Below are positions 46,911-58,560 of a stretch of DNA of 64,000 nucleotides, piece by piece (position 1 is the first letter of the stretch; each line of letters begins with the position of its first letter). The stretch covers positions 248,001 to 312,000 of the forward strand of contig VCMS01000018.1 of the NCBI GenBank assembly GCA_022539475.1, read 5' to 3'. The notes under the pieces are model-generated. The model did no database searches, was not told the origin of the DNA, and saw only the letters and a list, made by a program, of their open reading frames with translations. Source of the stretch: Gracilaria domingensis (Eukaryota; Rhodophyta; Florideophyceae; Gracilariales; Gracilariaceae). The position numbers and the translations under genes were made by a program.

Positions 46911-47125
46911 GGGTCCTGGGGGAGTACCAAGCTCTTGAGGTTGCTCACCACTCTTATTAGAAACTCTGTGTGAGTATAAGGCCGAAGATTTCAAAAGACG
47001 TGCAGAATTGTAAATCGTTCCATTTCTACATCGATACAAGATGCCAAAGAAGATAATCATGTTTTGCTGCAAAACAATGGAACTTGTTTCAGTTTGCTTT
47101 TCGTACAATTATGTATCCGTCTTCT

Positions 47126-47760
47126 GATTTCTGCGAATGTGGGACCGCATTAAAAGAGTGCTTTGAATACAACAGATGGTTTCAAGAACCAAAATAAAGC
47201 ACTACCAGGTCCACGAAGTTGGCCCTCACAACTAGGGCAAGCTTTCTTTCCTTGTAGTGTTCCGGAACGTGCGGCATTCTCCTTTTCGCACATCGATATT
47301 AACCATTTTGTGCGCATAGTTTGTTTCATTGCAAAAGAAAGAATCGAAGGGTATGGGTAAGGCAAACATGATGGTCGCACGGCCAACAGAAGCTGTAAAA
47401 CATTCTGTGAAATACTGGAGAGCTCAGCTGTGTATAAGAACTCACTGATACGTTGAAATTCGCTCTTTCTGGGACCTTCTTTTCCATCTAACGCATCGGC
47501 TGTAGCCTAAGAGTTTCTCATCAAATCAATACATGACATATCTTCCTGTCCAGCGGATTAGCCTTCCTCAAATATCAGGCCATTCGACACATATAATCCA
47601 TCACCTTCATTCTGAGACTCGGAACTTGATCCACGAGGGCTTGGATTGTATTCTGCACTTCCGTCGTATGGCATGTGTGAGTCTTGTTTTCTTCTGGTCC
47701 GCTTCTTACATCAGAGAGGTTTGGCTCTTCCGCATGAGGTGGTGTAGTCAAACGAAGTCC
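47126..47760 (-). pseudogene. Tnp2/CACTA-like transposase fragment (copy 4)
   Basis: The minus frame reads KSEFQRISEFLYTAELSSIS, the counterpart of QSEFERHIEFIFSAERSNIS in copy 1. Then, after a frame change, come MCEKENAARSG and CPSCEGQL (worn zinc segment), FWFLKPSVVFKALF (copy B: FWFLKPSSALKALC) and NAVPHSQKSEDGYI. Stops TAA and TAG lie upstream. The fragment ends tail-to-tail against copy 3 near 47125. Confidence 0.75.
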
Positions 47761-48879
47761 AAGTGACGCATTATTTTCTACTGTACCGTTAGCATTATGG
47801 TCCTTTTGTCATTAACAATTCCTTTTGTGCAGAGGCTGGAGATCTCGCTAGGATCTGGTTGAAATTCTCCAGTCGAAATCTTCGTCTCTGGTTTTAATGA
47901 TGTTCTATAGTCTCATTGCTTGTCATTGCAGCATCTTCTAAACTTTCCATCTGTTCAAATTCATGCTGCTTCGTCATATTATATCTTCTGCTTCTTTTTC
48001 TTGGTGGAACATGATCTCCTTCTATCGAACAAACTTTTCATGCCATGTGCAAAGCGATTTTGTCCTCAGACTCCGATTTGAGCTCTGGATATGGTGTCAC
48101 CAACTACTTGTTTTCAAGACACGAGATCTCTGCTCTAAATATGTCCCCTGGGACCTTATGGTTATCTCCGCGCCTTAGTTCTGCACAAGCAGTCAACAAG
48201 GAAATGGATCTCGACTTATTGCAGAACATTGAAATAGGTTTTGAATTTCACCAGCTTTGAGAAAACGGTCACACTTTTCGCTTCATATGAAGAAGAATGA
48301 AGATCTCCGCGGAAGCGCTCGTTTCCCGCTCCCGCAAAGCGAGCGTGGATGGGAAAACCGATACCGAGCCAATACATAAGCGCTCTGTTACCCTTCAGAA
48401 TTTTCCAATCCCTTCGACTTTCCTTCCCACAGACTGCAGTCAGCTTCTCCAATACCCTTCTTGCACTCTGGAATTCCCTGTTCTTCTCATTCATTGGCCT
48501 TTCTACTGCTAAGTGCATCGTCGCTGGCTTCCGTGCTTGAAAAATCTGGCAGACCAAGAGACGAAAAGCAATATGCTGCGCGCTCCGCCCGACACACACG
48601 TCCTTGGTCGCCACTGACGCAGTGATGTAGCTGCCCCTCGGCGCTCGCACTTCAATCATATCTCCTGCACCCGTCCACGTGGTGTTTGCCGGCGAAAAGT
48701 GCTCTGCCAACCGTTTCAGATGCTCGTGCAGGCCCCTCAACCTTAGTCCCATACGCAGCGTCTTGGATTCCGTCCTACAGATCCTCAAGCGCGTCACTCT
48801 TGATGGTGGGGATCCCCCAGACGTGGATACCGCAACATCGCCATCTCGCTGTTCTGCGCGTCCCATGCTACTCCTTCTC
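47761..48879. other. Uncertain stretch before the THADA-like gene
   Basis: A long minus frame (48216-48866, 216 codons) runs over a GC-rich block and could be a hypothetical gene, but I recognise nothing in it. Plus frames here (48679-48885, LSPIRSVLDSVLQILKRVTL) look helical and could equally be the broken N-terminus of the THADA-like gene. Confidence 0.35.
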
Positions 48880-51800
48880 GTCTAAAACGGTCGTGTGCGG
48901 TGTCTCTTCTTTGTCCGAGATTAAAAAACGATGGAATGAAACATTTCCACGTACTACACTGGAGATAAAGGAGGCCATGAAGACCCTGATAGCTGTCGAT
49001 GGAAACGACGCGGAATTGAAGTCCTTTTGGGAAGATATGGCTTTCGCCCTTGCTAAGGGAAGCTGGTATCATCGAGGAATCTATGCCCCACTCAATATCT
49101 TAGTCGCTCTTGTTGGAGCCATACAACTTCTGCAATGTGAATCTAGATGCCAGGATAAAGATGTCGAAGCCGCATGTGTGGATTACCTCCTAACGAAGCC
49201 AGCAGCGGAGTAGTTAGGTGCCTTTTGGAATGATCTTCGCTCCGAATGTGAGGATTCCAGTAATACTTTCGCTGATCTAGCCTACTATTCACGTTCATTA
49301 TCTCGAACTGAAGCTTCTCGCAAATTTCGTCAAGAAGCTGTTGCGGAACATATTCTTCTTTTCTAATTTCAAAGACTGGACAAAGCACTCATTGAAGTTC
49401 ACGTGAAGTCATTGCTAGAACATCTAGAACGACTAAACGTTGATAGTTCCCGGCAAAGCAGTTCGGTTGTAACCATAATGTCTGAGGCCAGAAATAGCGA
49501 AGTGTTCGTTGGTTCCTTTGCCGAGCCAGGAACTTTGCGCTTGATAATAGATGCCTTAATGAGTGCTGATGATGAAATGAGGTCAACTACGTTTGAACTG
49601 GTCGTAACTTCTCGAACTCCTACAGAACCAATCAGACAGGAAGAGCTCGACTTGGTTCTGATGCATCTACCACTGGCTGTAACCTATAGCGCGTCGCTTT
49701 CCCATCGGTCTCGATTCTCACGTATCATTCGACGGTTTTTTGAGCGCTTCGCCGCATGTCAGTTTCAAGGCTGCTTCCGATGGTTTTGAGGGATGGTGGA
49801 CGCGTGAGCGAAAAGAAAAACATAACGGGGTTCGTACAGCGAGCTTCTAAAACATGCGCAAAATGCTGGTTGATCGACTGGTTCGATTTGAGACTGCATG
49901 CTTCAAGATTCTGTTGGCAAATGTTTATCCTTGCGCTTTTTTCGGAAGCAGGATAAGTGCGTTTGAGCTAATGATTCTTATGTCCGTAAATGTTAGACTC
50001 TGTGGTTTTCTTTCTTCGCCTCACTCATATGGTAGTGTACTGGCGGGTATGTCCGTTGGATTACTCAACGAATGGGAAAGAACCCGTCGTTCTGCAATGC
50101 GCGTATTACTATCCATTTGGGATATCCCTCCGAATTGGAGATCTCTTTCTGCATTTATTTGCATATACTAGACACTGGGGTGTTATTGACGGTGCAGCAA
50201 AAGGCTTTCAACTCCTTTGCGAATGGTTGCTGCTGACTTCTTGTTTCGCACTGCGCTCTATACTAAAAGTATGGTCTACGAAAATGATTCATAAAGCATG
50301 AGGAAGAAATATGTACGTTCTCCGACGTAGCGCTGGCGTGCCAGCCTTAGTTAACGCAGTCGTCAATTCTCAAGTCAATAGTGACAGTTGATCTTTACAC
50401 GCGCCATTGCTTGAAGGAATTGTGACATACTTGTTAGACATCTTGAACGAATTGCACAAGTTTGTTCCTTGACCCTGCTAAGGTAGCATCAAAACGTTCC
50501 AAAGAGGAAGAAGATGTTTCCCATGCGCTGAGTATGTTACGTTCCTTGTTTCTGAATACGAAGATCGCGAAACGTATCTTAAAGTACTTTGAGAAGACTG
50601 TCATACTTTGTGTGAAAGCATTTTGTTCCGCTTCATGGTTGATACGCAAATCAGCAATGATGCTTTTTCGGCATTGAAGAGACGTGGAAGTGGGGTTCGC
50701 ATCAAGAATGAAGCTATTTCTCCGTCGTCGCTCTCCTCGTGTTCCGCAAAGACAGGAACCTCGGCCACTCTTATTGGGCTTCGTCGGATACAGGGCGTCA
50801 ATCCTGTCCAGTTCTTTTCTACATATCTGAATCTGCACCCTTTTCTTCGCACTCAACTCCAACTATCTGTACAGCATGCAGAAAAAAGCCGGGAAAAAGA
50901 CTACCTCTCTCTTTCCCCAACGTTGGCTTTGTTGTCTTCTCTCATTCCAGGAGCCCCAGAAGACCCGGCAACAACAATATCCTTGAAACCATTTACAGAA
51001 GTTCTGAGAGAGTGCTCTCACTGGCACTCGGATTACATTCGTCGCGTAGGAGCTTCCGTATGTGTCCTTTTTGTTGAAGAACACTTCAGGACTGCTGAAT
51101 TCTTGAAGGATCTTACTTTTTCTGCCTACCGATAAATCCAGTTCTTGCTAAGAAAGACACTGAAGAATATCTGTATGACGTTGATAGAAGAGAGAGAAGG
51201 TCACGAGAACATGATGAATATGCACAAATTCTACGTGAAAATCATCTTCACGGTGATTTATTGATGCTCGAAGCGCGTTTGCAAGAGATTGGAAGCGGTC
51301 TAGACATTCAGTACATGAAAGACATATTTCAAATGTTTGCGCATTGTATCCCCAAGAAAGTATGAGTGGCTAGCGACAAAACCCATGCAGTTACACCCGT
51401 GCAGCAATGATCCGAGTTATTTCTATCATAAGTGGTATGGCTTGTACGCTTATAGAGGATCTGAAAGCTTCGCATGCTTTTCAGTTTTGTACGTTCTTCA
51501 TCAATCTCTGCTACAAGTTGGATGATAATTCCGGGGAAAGAACCTTCCACCAAACTCAAAGAGAGCTTGATTGGAACCGCTGCTTTAAGAAAAGCGTGTT
51601 CGCTTTGTCGAGGTTCAGGATCACTCGTTAAGCTCAAAAAACAAAACAGTACCCACATCTACCTAGCCTTCAGGTGGCGTTCTTCGACGTAGAAGCCAGT
51701 GATTTGACCGAGGATCCCGAACTAAAGATGATCGGCCTCGACAATTCTTTCTTTTTGTTTAAGATCTATATAGTTGATTCCAATTGAAGAGCGATAGTCA

Positions 51801-53060
51801 AGTCCCTGTCAAATGAAGTTACGGCATTGTTACTTAATATTGGACACGACGCAAAACACTGTTCCAAGACTGCGGAAGATGAAGAGCTTCTCATTTCTGC
51901 TTTGAAACTGCAAAGTACACTATTTGACCTTGCGCGACAGCATGGGAGTTCCAACATCTTAAGAAGACATTATTGGACAGAGAAAGAGCTAGAAAAAATT
52001 GATGCGCATAGCAGATATCAACCTTACATGGATGCAAGAGAAGCAGCTCTGATATTGCTTGGCTGGGCAGTGGGTGCCAACCCACGGTGGGTATGTTTGA
52101 GCTCTGCTTGGATGCAAGGGATCGAAATTGCCGTCAGTTCAAGCAGTTCTTCAAGCCACATAGCAGTTCGTACGAGCCCCGCAGCTAATAAGATGGAATT
52201 CTCTCAAACATGTGCAGAATTGTCCCAAACGTTTGGAGCAAGAGGCTGCCCTTTATGGACAAAGCGTCTGCAAGACGACAATGATGATGTAGTATCTCAT
52301 GCTCTAAAAACAGTGCAATCATATCTCTGGGAAATGTGACAAAACGTGTCTTGCCAACTCTGAGAGAAATCTGCATATGTTTGGCTGAGCAGCACAAGAC
52401 TTCACCCGCCCTCTTCCAATTTAATAACTTGTTACTTGCCGGGAATACAAAATCTGAGCAAGGAATCCGCAAGCTTTTTACGCTCCTTGGAATTCTAAGA
52501 GGTCAACAGACTGAACACGCGGAAGTCGAATCTCCCATGTAAAACATGCTTGATACTGAAACGTCCCAGAATCTGTGATTGTTTGAACTTAAGAAAATTC
52601 ATTTCGTGGGGTAAGAGTAATGTGTATGCAGTTTGTTGTTAGATGCTACAGCCATATTTTGTCTACTATGCCAACAAGCGATCGGTGTCTAGCGGAAGAT
52701 GCTCAAAATCTGATTGAAGACCTGTTTGGAGCGGTACCCATGGCTCTCGATTGCGCGACGCAGTCAATCATTGCAGGACTCTTTGGGTCGAAGTCATTTA
52801 ATAGTCCTGGTTTTGAAACTTGCTATGCGTCCATATTTCTTACCTTTCTCGTCGTGTGTTGCATGCAAATGGCTTCCAGAAACAACACTTCTATTGCGTT
52901 GAAGAAGATGTCAGGGGACCTCCGGGTTGAAATTCTTCGATGGAAGTCAACATTTCATCCTGTTTTGACAATGGCAATTAATGGCCTCTGTGCCTTGGTG
53001 GATGGCAATAGAGGACCGTGTGGAGCAGAGGCAATTAGCAAAATCCCGTTTTTGTTGTGA
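48880..53060 (+). pseudogene. THADA/TRM732-like HEAT-repeat protein (DUF2428), decayed
   Basis: TRM732/THADA proteins are large HEAT/ARM scaffolds; the yeast member partners Trm7 for tRNA 2'-O-methylation. Helical repeats run through many frames. The most diagnostic block is LRLIIDALMSADDEMRSTTF (49530-49590), followed by ELVVTSRTPTEPI. Also visible are LLANVYPCAFFGSRISAFEL, RRSAGVPALVNAVV (50320-50360), SLKPFTEVLRECSHWHSDYI followed by RRVGASVCVLFVEEH (50985-51080), and RLQDDNDDVVSHALKTVQSY (52265-52320). Stops include TAG 49211 and TAA 49364; frame changes lie near 49.8, 50.4 and 51.1 kb and later. Helical sequence to 53060 may belong to the same gene. The start is uncertain. Confidence 0.7.
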
Positions 53061-53125
53061 CACAAGTGGACCTACGTCTCTGGAAGTCGAGTACTTTGCC
53101 TTGACAAAGCATGCAGTCTCATACC

Positions 53126-53503
53126 TTACTTGCGAGATGCCCATTTAAGTGTATTCAATCCCGTCGGAACGAATATTATCCGCAAAGCGAGCGGTAGAGG
53201 GGCATTGAATGGAGCATCGAAGTACAAGGAACCCCATTTCACTAAAGCAGATCCTATGGCAGAGAGGACAAAGAGCTTGACTGTGCACAAGAAGATCCAA
53301 TCTGGTAAAATGGCGAGATCCTCAGACCCAAGAAGTGACGACTCCTTGATTTGATTCTTTTTACCTTCATTGCTAGTGCTGCAAGCCACGTTGCACGTCT
53401 TTGAAACGCGATACGTTGCCAACGCCATGGTGTCATTTCCAAGTACAGTACGACATGCCTGGAGAAGAAATAGTACGCTAAGAGATGGTGCGTTGTAAAA
53501 CAA
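53126..53503 (-). pseudogene. Small membrane protein, plastid-type (tentative)
   Basis: The frame opens with TTG at 53503, and the first internal ATG is at 53428. The C-terminal half (KLFVLSAIGSALVKWGSLYF, DAPFNAPLPLALRIIFVPTG, LNTLKW) has two hydrophobic segments. It recalls small membrane proteins of algal and plant plastids that share a KYGS...D.PF....A..L...P..LN..KW pattern. I cannot name the family. The N-terminal part could be a transit peptide or unrelated flank. There is no internal stop from 53428 down, so it may be intact. Confidence 0.4.
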
Positions 53504-53620
53504 GGGATAAGTACATGCACAAATATTGGTTAGTGTGTAATGGGAGCATTTCCCACGTGAGACTTTTCCATTTCTGATTCTTGGCTGATTCCGTACATTG
53601 CCAGACGAGGCTCATGGCAA

Positions 53621-54409
53621 TCAGCCATTCAATAAGACTGGATAATGAATAACCGAAGTCACGAATGACAGGGCGTTCTGCGGCTCTTGATGCAAAGGAG
53701 CGTATTTTGACGGAGGTAGATGAAGGAAAACTAAAAGGGTGGGCATTAGCTGAGCAGTCGGCTTTGCTGGTTGTTGGCTCTGTTTCAATTCGTTTTCCAG
53801 CTTTTTAGTTTGTTCCTGCATGAATACAAGCACAATAAGGAGATTAGATATTGCGAGGAGAGACGCAGCACCAGCATGCAGCCAGTTAACGTTTGCAAAA
53901 ACATAATGGTAATAGATCTTTTGCGTATATTCCTGCTGGAATCGTTGCAAATACAAAGTCTAAGAGAAAGCGAAAGTCAAGTTTACGAGAGATGGACATT
54001 CAACCTCCGAACTGTTTAGAACGTAGAGAAAAGTAAGATAAGGCGTCAATGACAACGCAGAAACTGACCACGGATCAACCAACAATTTAGTCACATTGGC
54101 ATGTAGCGAAGGCGAGATAGCGGGCATAGCTCTTATCGATGTACCCCTCAGAGGAGAACGACACCATTTGGTGGTCTGTCCCATTGACGAAAAGCTATAG
54201 ACCTGAGAACTAGACGTTACCGCTATTCGTTGCAATCCATATGCTGCTTTGTACGTAAAGTACCAAGACCCTGCGATTGATCCCGCGAAAGCGCAGTTCA
54301 TATCAAACTCGAGTACTTCCTTGTAACATGTACACCCTTTCGGTTTAGTTATGGTTGGCGTACTTTTTTTGGTCGCTCTTCGAAAGCCCAACCTGTATCG
54401 TACTGCCAC
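53621..54409 (-). pseudogene. Ycf49/DUF3593-like plastid membrane protein, one TAG
   Basis: One frame of 263 codons carries DPWSVSALSLTPYLTFLYVL, a Leu-rich segment, then ANVNWLHAGAASLLAISNLL and IVLVFM. This follows the DUF3593/Ycf49-like pattern (PYL.FLYFL ... LANVDWLHG.AE.LLTLTNLLIVLGF) of cyanobacteria and plastid-bearing eukaryotes. A TAG (53960-53962) sits between the two halves in frame. The frame opens with GTG at 54409, so the true start or transit peptide is not identified. Membrane segments are at about 54060-54010 and 53885-53825. The family match is from memory of the pattern, so moderate. Confidence 0.5.
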
Positions 54410-54955
54410 ACGGGGATGAGAAGATAGATGACAAGGTTCAAGCAGCTTACAAGGATAGCTGGGAGGATCGTCGAGAATATATTGTCAACAGTCGTCTGTG
54501 TTCTGCAAAGTGGAATATAGTATGTTCGCTTTGGAAGCTAAGCTAGTTTTTGGGCTATTAAGGGGGCGCGAGTGGGTGGCAGAGGCTGGCACTCAAAAAA
54601 TTAAGAAATTTTGGAATATTAAATTCCATCTCGCGCAGTTTAATTTCTTGGGTCTCCTAGTTCTTGTAGAGGTTCCAATTTGCGGTATCACCCCATCCAC
54701 TCTTTTCCGCGACCCTCTCTCAAATCTGCGATCGTGCTAGTTTGCGTTTCCATTTTCTCCCATGTTGCAATGCCAATCGCAACTCATCCCACTTCAATCA
54801 TCCCATCATTTCTTCCCAGTCCACACCACCCCCACTCTTTACCCATTTCTCGCCCATCACGCGTTCGCATCTTCCCTCTCCGCAAACGTCATTTTGTAGA
54901 AATCAGGTGTGCAACTCTCCCCATTCTCGTATACCCCCCTCGCCCCAAAACGGCT
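54410..54955. other. No recognisable gene
   Basis: Short plus frames without motifs. From 54.7 kb onward the plus strand shows long Pro/Ser/His frames that are shadows of the Glu/Lys/Arg-rich minus gene next to it. Confidence 0.4.
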
Positions 54956-55874
54956 TCACATCACTCCCATTCTTCTCTCCTCCTGTCGCCTCAGAATCCC
55001 CTTCTCCGTCCGCGCTGCCTCCCCCGCACTCCTAAACCCAGTCAACACCGGAACCCCGATTCCCTCCCGCGGCACCTCCTCCACCACCTTCTTCACCTCC
55101 TTACGAATCTTCTTCAGACGGCTCTTCCCATTCCCAACCCCACCACCCTTTGTCTTTGGTGTCAAAGAGGACCCCTTCTGTACCACCACCCTTCCCGCAC
55201 TTCCCTTCTCCGTCTTTCCCTCCACACTCCTTTCACTGTCTTCTATTCTACCAATGTTTGCCTCTTGCCCAGCTCTCTCACCTCCTTCTCTAGCACGTCC
55301 AACCTCTCGTTCAGAACCCTATTCTCCTCCCGCAACTCTCCAACCTCCCTTCCTGCTCACTCCACTATCCCATACACATGATTCCCCATCTCCACTCCTA
55401 TTACCGACAACGAATTCCGCAGGCTCGAAATCGCCTCAACCGAAACATCACTATCAGCACCACACCGCCCATTTTCGTTAAAATCTCCACAATGCCATCG
55501 TCCAGTCGCTCCTTCATCACCAACCCCAACATCCCCATCCTCGCCTTCATCTCCCTCACAAACCGCATCTCCCTGTCTCCCTCTCCACCGCCACTCTCCA
55601 TCTGGTCTCCAACTCCTAACTGACTCAAATGCACCGCACCCCTTCTCTCCATTGCGATCCCCTCCACCTCCAATTCTACCTCCTTCTCCACCTAATTACC
55701 ATCCCCTTTCCTCGCCTCACACTTCTTTCCTTCATCGACCACTTCCTTCTTCTGCGACATCCGACCAGTCGCCGTAATCACGTCCTCTTCCCGCCTTGGT
55801 GACGGCGTCAGCGCTACCTCTTTCCCCTCCAACAGCGCTAACAGCTCCTCATCCTTCACGTATCCGTTCGACAT
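54956..55874 (-). pseudogene. Hypothetical coiled-coil, Lys/Glu-rich protein, broken
   Basis: The ATG at 55874 gives MSNGYVKDEELLALLEGKEV and 60 codons to TAG 55692. The same frame continues with VEKEVELEVEGIAMERRGAV and on through FVREMKARMGMLGLVMKERL to 55401. A shifted frame then carries a heptad-like run (LREENRVLNERLDVLEKEVR, about 55340-55260). Lys-rich sequence (KSRLKKIRKEVKKVVEEV) follows at 55130-55070. I recognise no family. It could be a host protein or a gag-like or transposon accessory protein. Confidence 0.4.
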
Positions 55875-56119
55875 CTTCAGAAGAAGAAGTAGTAGATAGA
55901 TCGAAATTTTTTCGGCGATACAGTGCAATCGAGTTACGCTGAGCTGTCCACCCCCACTGTCCAACCGCACGGGCTATATCCAGCATCATGATTTTCCCTG
56001 TTTCTCTCATCCCATTTCCCGCCAAAACTTCTACTGTACACCTCCGCACCTTCCAATATTTAAGCGTCACCCCTTTGTCCCCTCTTTCGCGCTCACATAG
56101 TCCCCACCCACCTCGCCTT

Positions 56120-56490
56120 CACCGGGGATATTTTTCTCTTCCGCCATAACACCACTCGGTGGTTATGGCAAACCAGGAAGATGTCCGCAGTGGAGGGAAG
56201 CTGCGGAGTACTGATTGTACTTAGAGTAGTTCACGCTCCGTCTCGACTGGGGCCATCTTCTTCTTCTGTCACATCCTGTGTGGGTTGTGACAAAACAGGA
56301 ATATGCCACCACTCGACACCGGATGGGTAATAGTGATAGCACGTACAGTACGTCATTCTCCCTCTCAACATCCACTGGGGATATATTGATGTTCTCTCAT
56401 ATCCTTTCCCGGTTCTGACACAAGAGAAATACATCTTCAATGGAGACGGAGAATATAGTTGTGATAACACGTAAAGGTAACAATGTAATA
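56120..56490. repeat. Three-unit degenerate tandem repeat (~121-129 bp)
   Basis: Units begin near 56124 (CCGGGGATATTTTTC), 56247 (CTGGGGCCATCTTCTTC) and 56378 (CTGGGGATATATTGA). Each continues with a GGTT(A/G/C)TG(G/A)CA.AA..(A/G)GAA motif and a GG.GA.(G)G block. The array ends just 3' of the epimerase gene. Confidence 0.6.
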
Positions 56491-56514
56491 AGCAATAATT
56501 TTATGCTACTATCT

Positions 56515-57213
56515 CTAACCAACCTTTCGAAAACCAGCTATGACATGAGCTGGGTTACTCGAGCCAAAAATGGCAGATCCTGCAACTAAAATGTTTGCAC
56601 CGGCCTTCACTACTCCTTTCACAGTACTCAGTCCAATACCCCCATCCACCTGTATCCCTATTCTTGAGTACAACTCCATTGCATGTCGCACCTTATCAAG
56701 AACACCCTCCATAAACGCCTGTCCTCCAAACCCTGGCTCCACCGTCATCAACAATAACATATCTACAACTCCTTCCTTCATAAGTGCTTCTACGACCTTT
56801 ATAGACGTATTCGGGCGCAACGCAACTCCAACCTGCATTCCCATCCTTTTAATTCGGTTACATAATTCCTTCAACACCACGTTCTCCTCCTCAGTTGGTA
56901 CCTCGCACTTTTCTAGTCCCTTAGTCACACTGTCGATATGAAATGTGACTCCGTCTGCGCCTGCTTCTGCAAGGTCTTTTATCCAGCGCCCAGGATCTGA
57001 TACCATCAGATGACAGTCCAAAAACAATTTCGTATGCCTCCGCAACGCTTTCACAACAGGCGGTCCAACAGTAAGGTTCGCCACAAAATGACCATCCATT
57101 ACATCCATATGCAGCCGCTCCGCTCCAGCCTCTTCCATTGCACTCGCTTCATTTGAAAGGCGAGCAAAGTCTGAAGCCAAAATTGATGGCGCTATAATTA
57201 GACGAGAATCCAT
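56515..57213 (-). CDS. RPE: Ribulose-phosphate 3-epimerase, cytosolic type
   Basis: This enzyme interconverts ribulose 5-phosphate and xylulose 5-phosphate in the pentose phosphate pathway. From the ATG at 57213 the ORF is 232 codons, the usual cytosolic length. An upstream extension begins with TTG and has no transit-peptide character. The TIM-barrel motifs are all present: APSILASDFARL (first strand), LHMDVMDGHFVANLTVGPPV with its metal His and Asp, LDCHLMVSDP, LLLMTVEPGFGGQAFM, and the phosphate-binding DGGIGLSTVKGVVKAGANIL followed by VAGSAIF. There is no intron, stop or frameshift. It diverges from the ketopantoate-reductase-like pseudogene across 463 bp. It is the one clearly intact housekeeping gene here. 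Confidence 0.95.
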   Translation of the reverse strand: MDSRLIIAPSILASDFARLSNEASAMEEAGAERLHMDVMDGHFVANLTVGPPVVKALRRHTKLFLDCHLMVSDPGRWIKDLAEAGADGVTFHIDSVTKGLEKCEVPTEEENVVLKELCNRIKRMGMQVGVALRPNTSIKVVEALMKEGVVDMLLLMTVEPGFGGQAFMEGVLDKVRHAMELYSRIGIQVDGGIGLSTVKGVVKAGANILVAGSAIFGSSNPAHVIAGFRKVG

Positions 57214-57676
57214 ACTGAACACCGAGAAGTTCAGTAACGCCAAACCCGTCCCTCCCAGACATACTCTCCTTTTATACCTCAATAAAAAAGAAGATTATGG
57301 CAATCCGAGTGAAGCTATAGAACCCGTTCACATCATTTATGAAGCCAAAGTGGCTCCTTTCATCATGTATTCAAGCTCCCCGTAACTTGTACTTTACAAC
57401 TCGGGTTGGAATTCTGTTTCATTAATTGTACACTTTCTACTCTTCCACCTCCTTTTCATAAAACATCACCACAATTTGCGGCTTGTCGTCTCATACAAGC
57501 TCTATCATTCATTCAGTACAATCACATATCATACATTTCGCTCACTTTCACAACGTGAACCATGTTCGCGTTTTGCGCTTACCAAACCTTTGTACTTAAG
57601 TATCACTCTTTGCCCCAGCAGTTCTCCGCCCCATCTTCCATTTTTATCGTCACACAAAAACAACCGAACACTTGCA
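57214..57676. promoter_or_regulatory. Divergent intergenic region, epimerase / KPR-like
   Basis: This is a 463-bp spacer between two divergent start codons and must include the epimerase promoter. No clear motif is marked. Confidence 0.4.
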
Positions 57677-58294
57677 ATGAACTCCCAGTCCGACATGCCT
57701 CCGACTCCGCCTCCGAGTCCCAGATACTCTGACGTCCCTCAGGCCTCATCTCCCACCCGAAGGACTCGGGCCGTTATTATTGGAAGGGGGCGCATAGGTA
57801 CCATGCTGGCGAACGAAGAAGATATGGTCATTTCCGCACAAGAATTCTGCAGCAGGGCTGCTACCTCTCATCTTTCTGATGTACCGATACTAGTTTGTGG
57901 AAGAAAGAACTCCCTGGAGACCGTAATTCAGGCTTGCCCTTATTCGCTCAGAGAGAATCTCGTTTTCTTCCAAAATGGAGACATCATACCATTGCTTTCG
58001 AAGCTCGGTGTGGACAAATGTTCAAAAGTTGTCCTATAAGTTGGTGTCCCCTCAAGAAACGCAGCTCCGCAGGATGGTGTCACTTCTCAAAGTCTGGATG
58101 GTCTCACTGTCGCAAGAGGAAAATGGGCCTCCAACGTTGCAGACAGGTTTAGATCTATGGGTCTCACTTGCGGGGTTGTCGACGAAGACGCATATCTCGT
58201 AATCTATTATGAGAAGCTCGTGTGGCTGTCAGCGTTCAACATCGTCGGGGCCTCAAGAGGTTTCATTCCTATGGACGTAGTCGCTACCCTATGA
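57677..58294 (+). pseudogene. Ketopantoate-reductase-like NAD(P)-binding protein, broken
   Basis: After a Pro/Ser-rich start from the ATG at 57677, a Rossmann motif RAVIIGRGRIGTMLA appears. Then follow VPILVCGRKNSLETVI, ENLVFFQNGDIIPLLSKLGV, GLTVARGKWASNVADRF and YYEKLVWLSAFNIVGASRG. This is the order of ketopantoate-reductase-like oxidoreductases of algae and plants, which need not make pantoate. A TAA (58037-58039) replaces an expected aromatic residue in KVVL-stop-VGVPSRN, and homology continues in frame past it. The gene ends abruptly near 58294, where GGCC-style repeat sequence begins, so its C-terminal domain has been removed. Confidence 0.75.
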
Positions 58295-58560
58295 ACAGTG
58301 ATTTTGGAGAGTTTCGGCCCGAAATTGTGCCCTAATTTATTCGAAAAAATTAATAGGCGTACAATATATGTCCCTTGGATGGGCACGTGGCTACCGCCAA
58401 GATCGCCATTAGAATTAATGCAGGCCAATGGTAGCCCTGATAATTTCCTTATGTTCTGTCACGTCCCATTTGTTACAAAAGTTGTCCGTTAATTATTTGC
58501 CTGGCCGAAAGCGGTATGGGTATGGGGTACTGCGATTATCGTTTATTTGCTTGCTACAGT
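58295..58560. repeat. Dispersed GGCC-style non-coding repeat
   Basis: CGGCCCGAAATTGTGCCC, GGCGTACAATATATGTCCC and CAGGCCAATGG words recall the sequence at 14.4 kb and 37.6 kb. It truncates the KPR-like gene. Confidence 0.4.

Larger units (their letters stand above)
43990..47125 (+). pseudogene. Tnp2/CACTA-like transposase (copy 3), riddled with MITEs
   Basis: Homology to copy 1 can be followed in order. First is the N-terminal HKQTEFERLAAFLYGVEVSN (to 44681), then a MITE, CQRAMQNVLCLGPIIS and the zinc segment CPTGHVTLSGC...CSVCHF. Then come QHDYYHGAMFQRLHAEQTKD, the core TTWPVESAILN and FFRAVWPAAAKVVV. After two more MITEs the frame reads SHLILLGWMKHILRLILGS. A fourth MITE follows, then EYKAEDFKRRAEL (46970-47010) and LVSVCFSYNYVS (to about 47125). 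The remaining C-terminus is absent. Frames change and stops are frequent. Once the MITEs are removed the pieces adjoin with little or no missing coding sequence. Confidence 0.8.

Noticed and set aside
48216..48866. 216-codon minus ORF as a firm gene
   Set aside because: GC-rich block with open frames on both strands, no family motif, and it overlaps the likely 5' part of the THADA-like gene.
54680..55623. Long Pro/Ser-rich plus-strand ORFs
   Set aside because: They are shadows of a Glu/Lys/Arg-rich coiled-coil gene on the minus strand.
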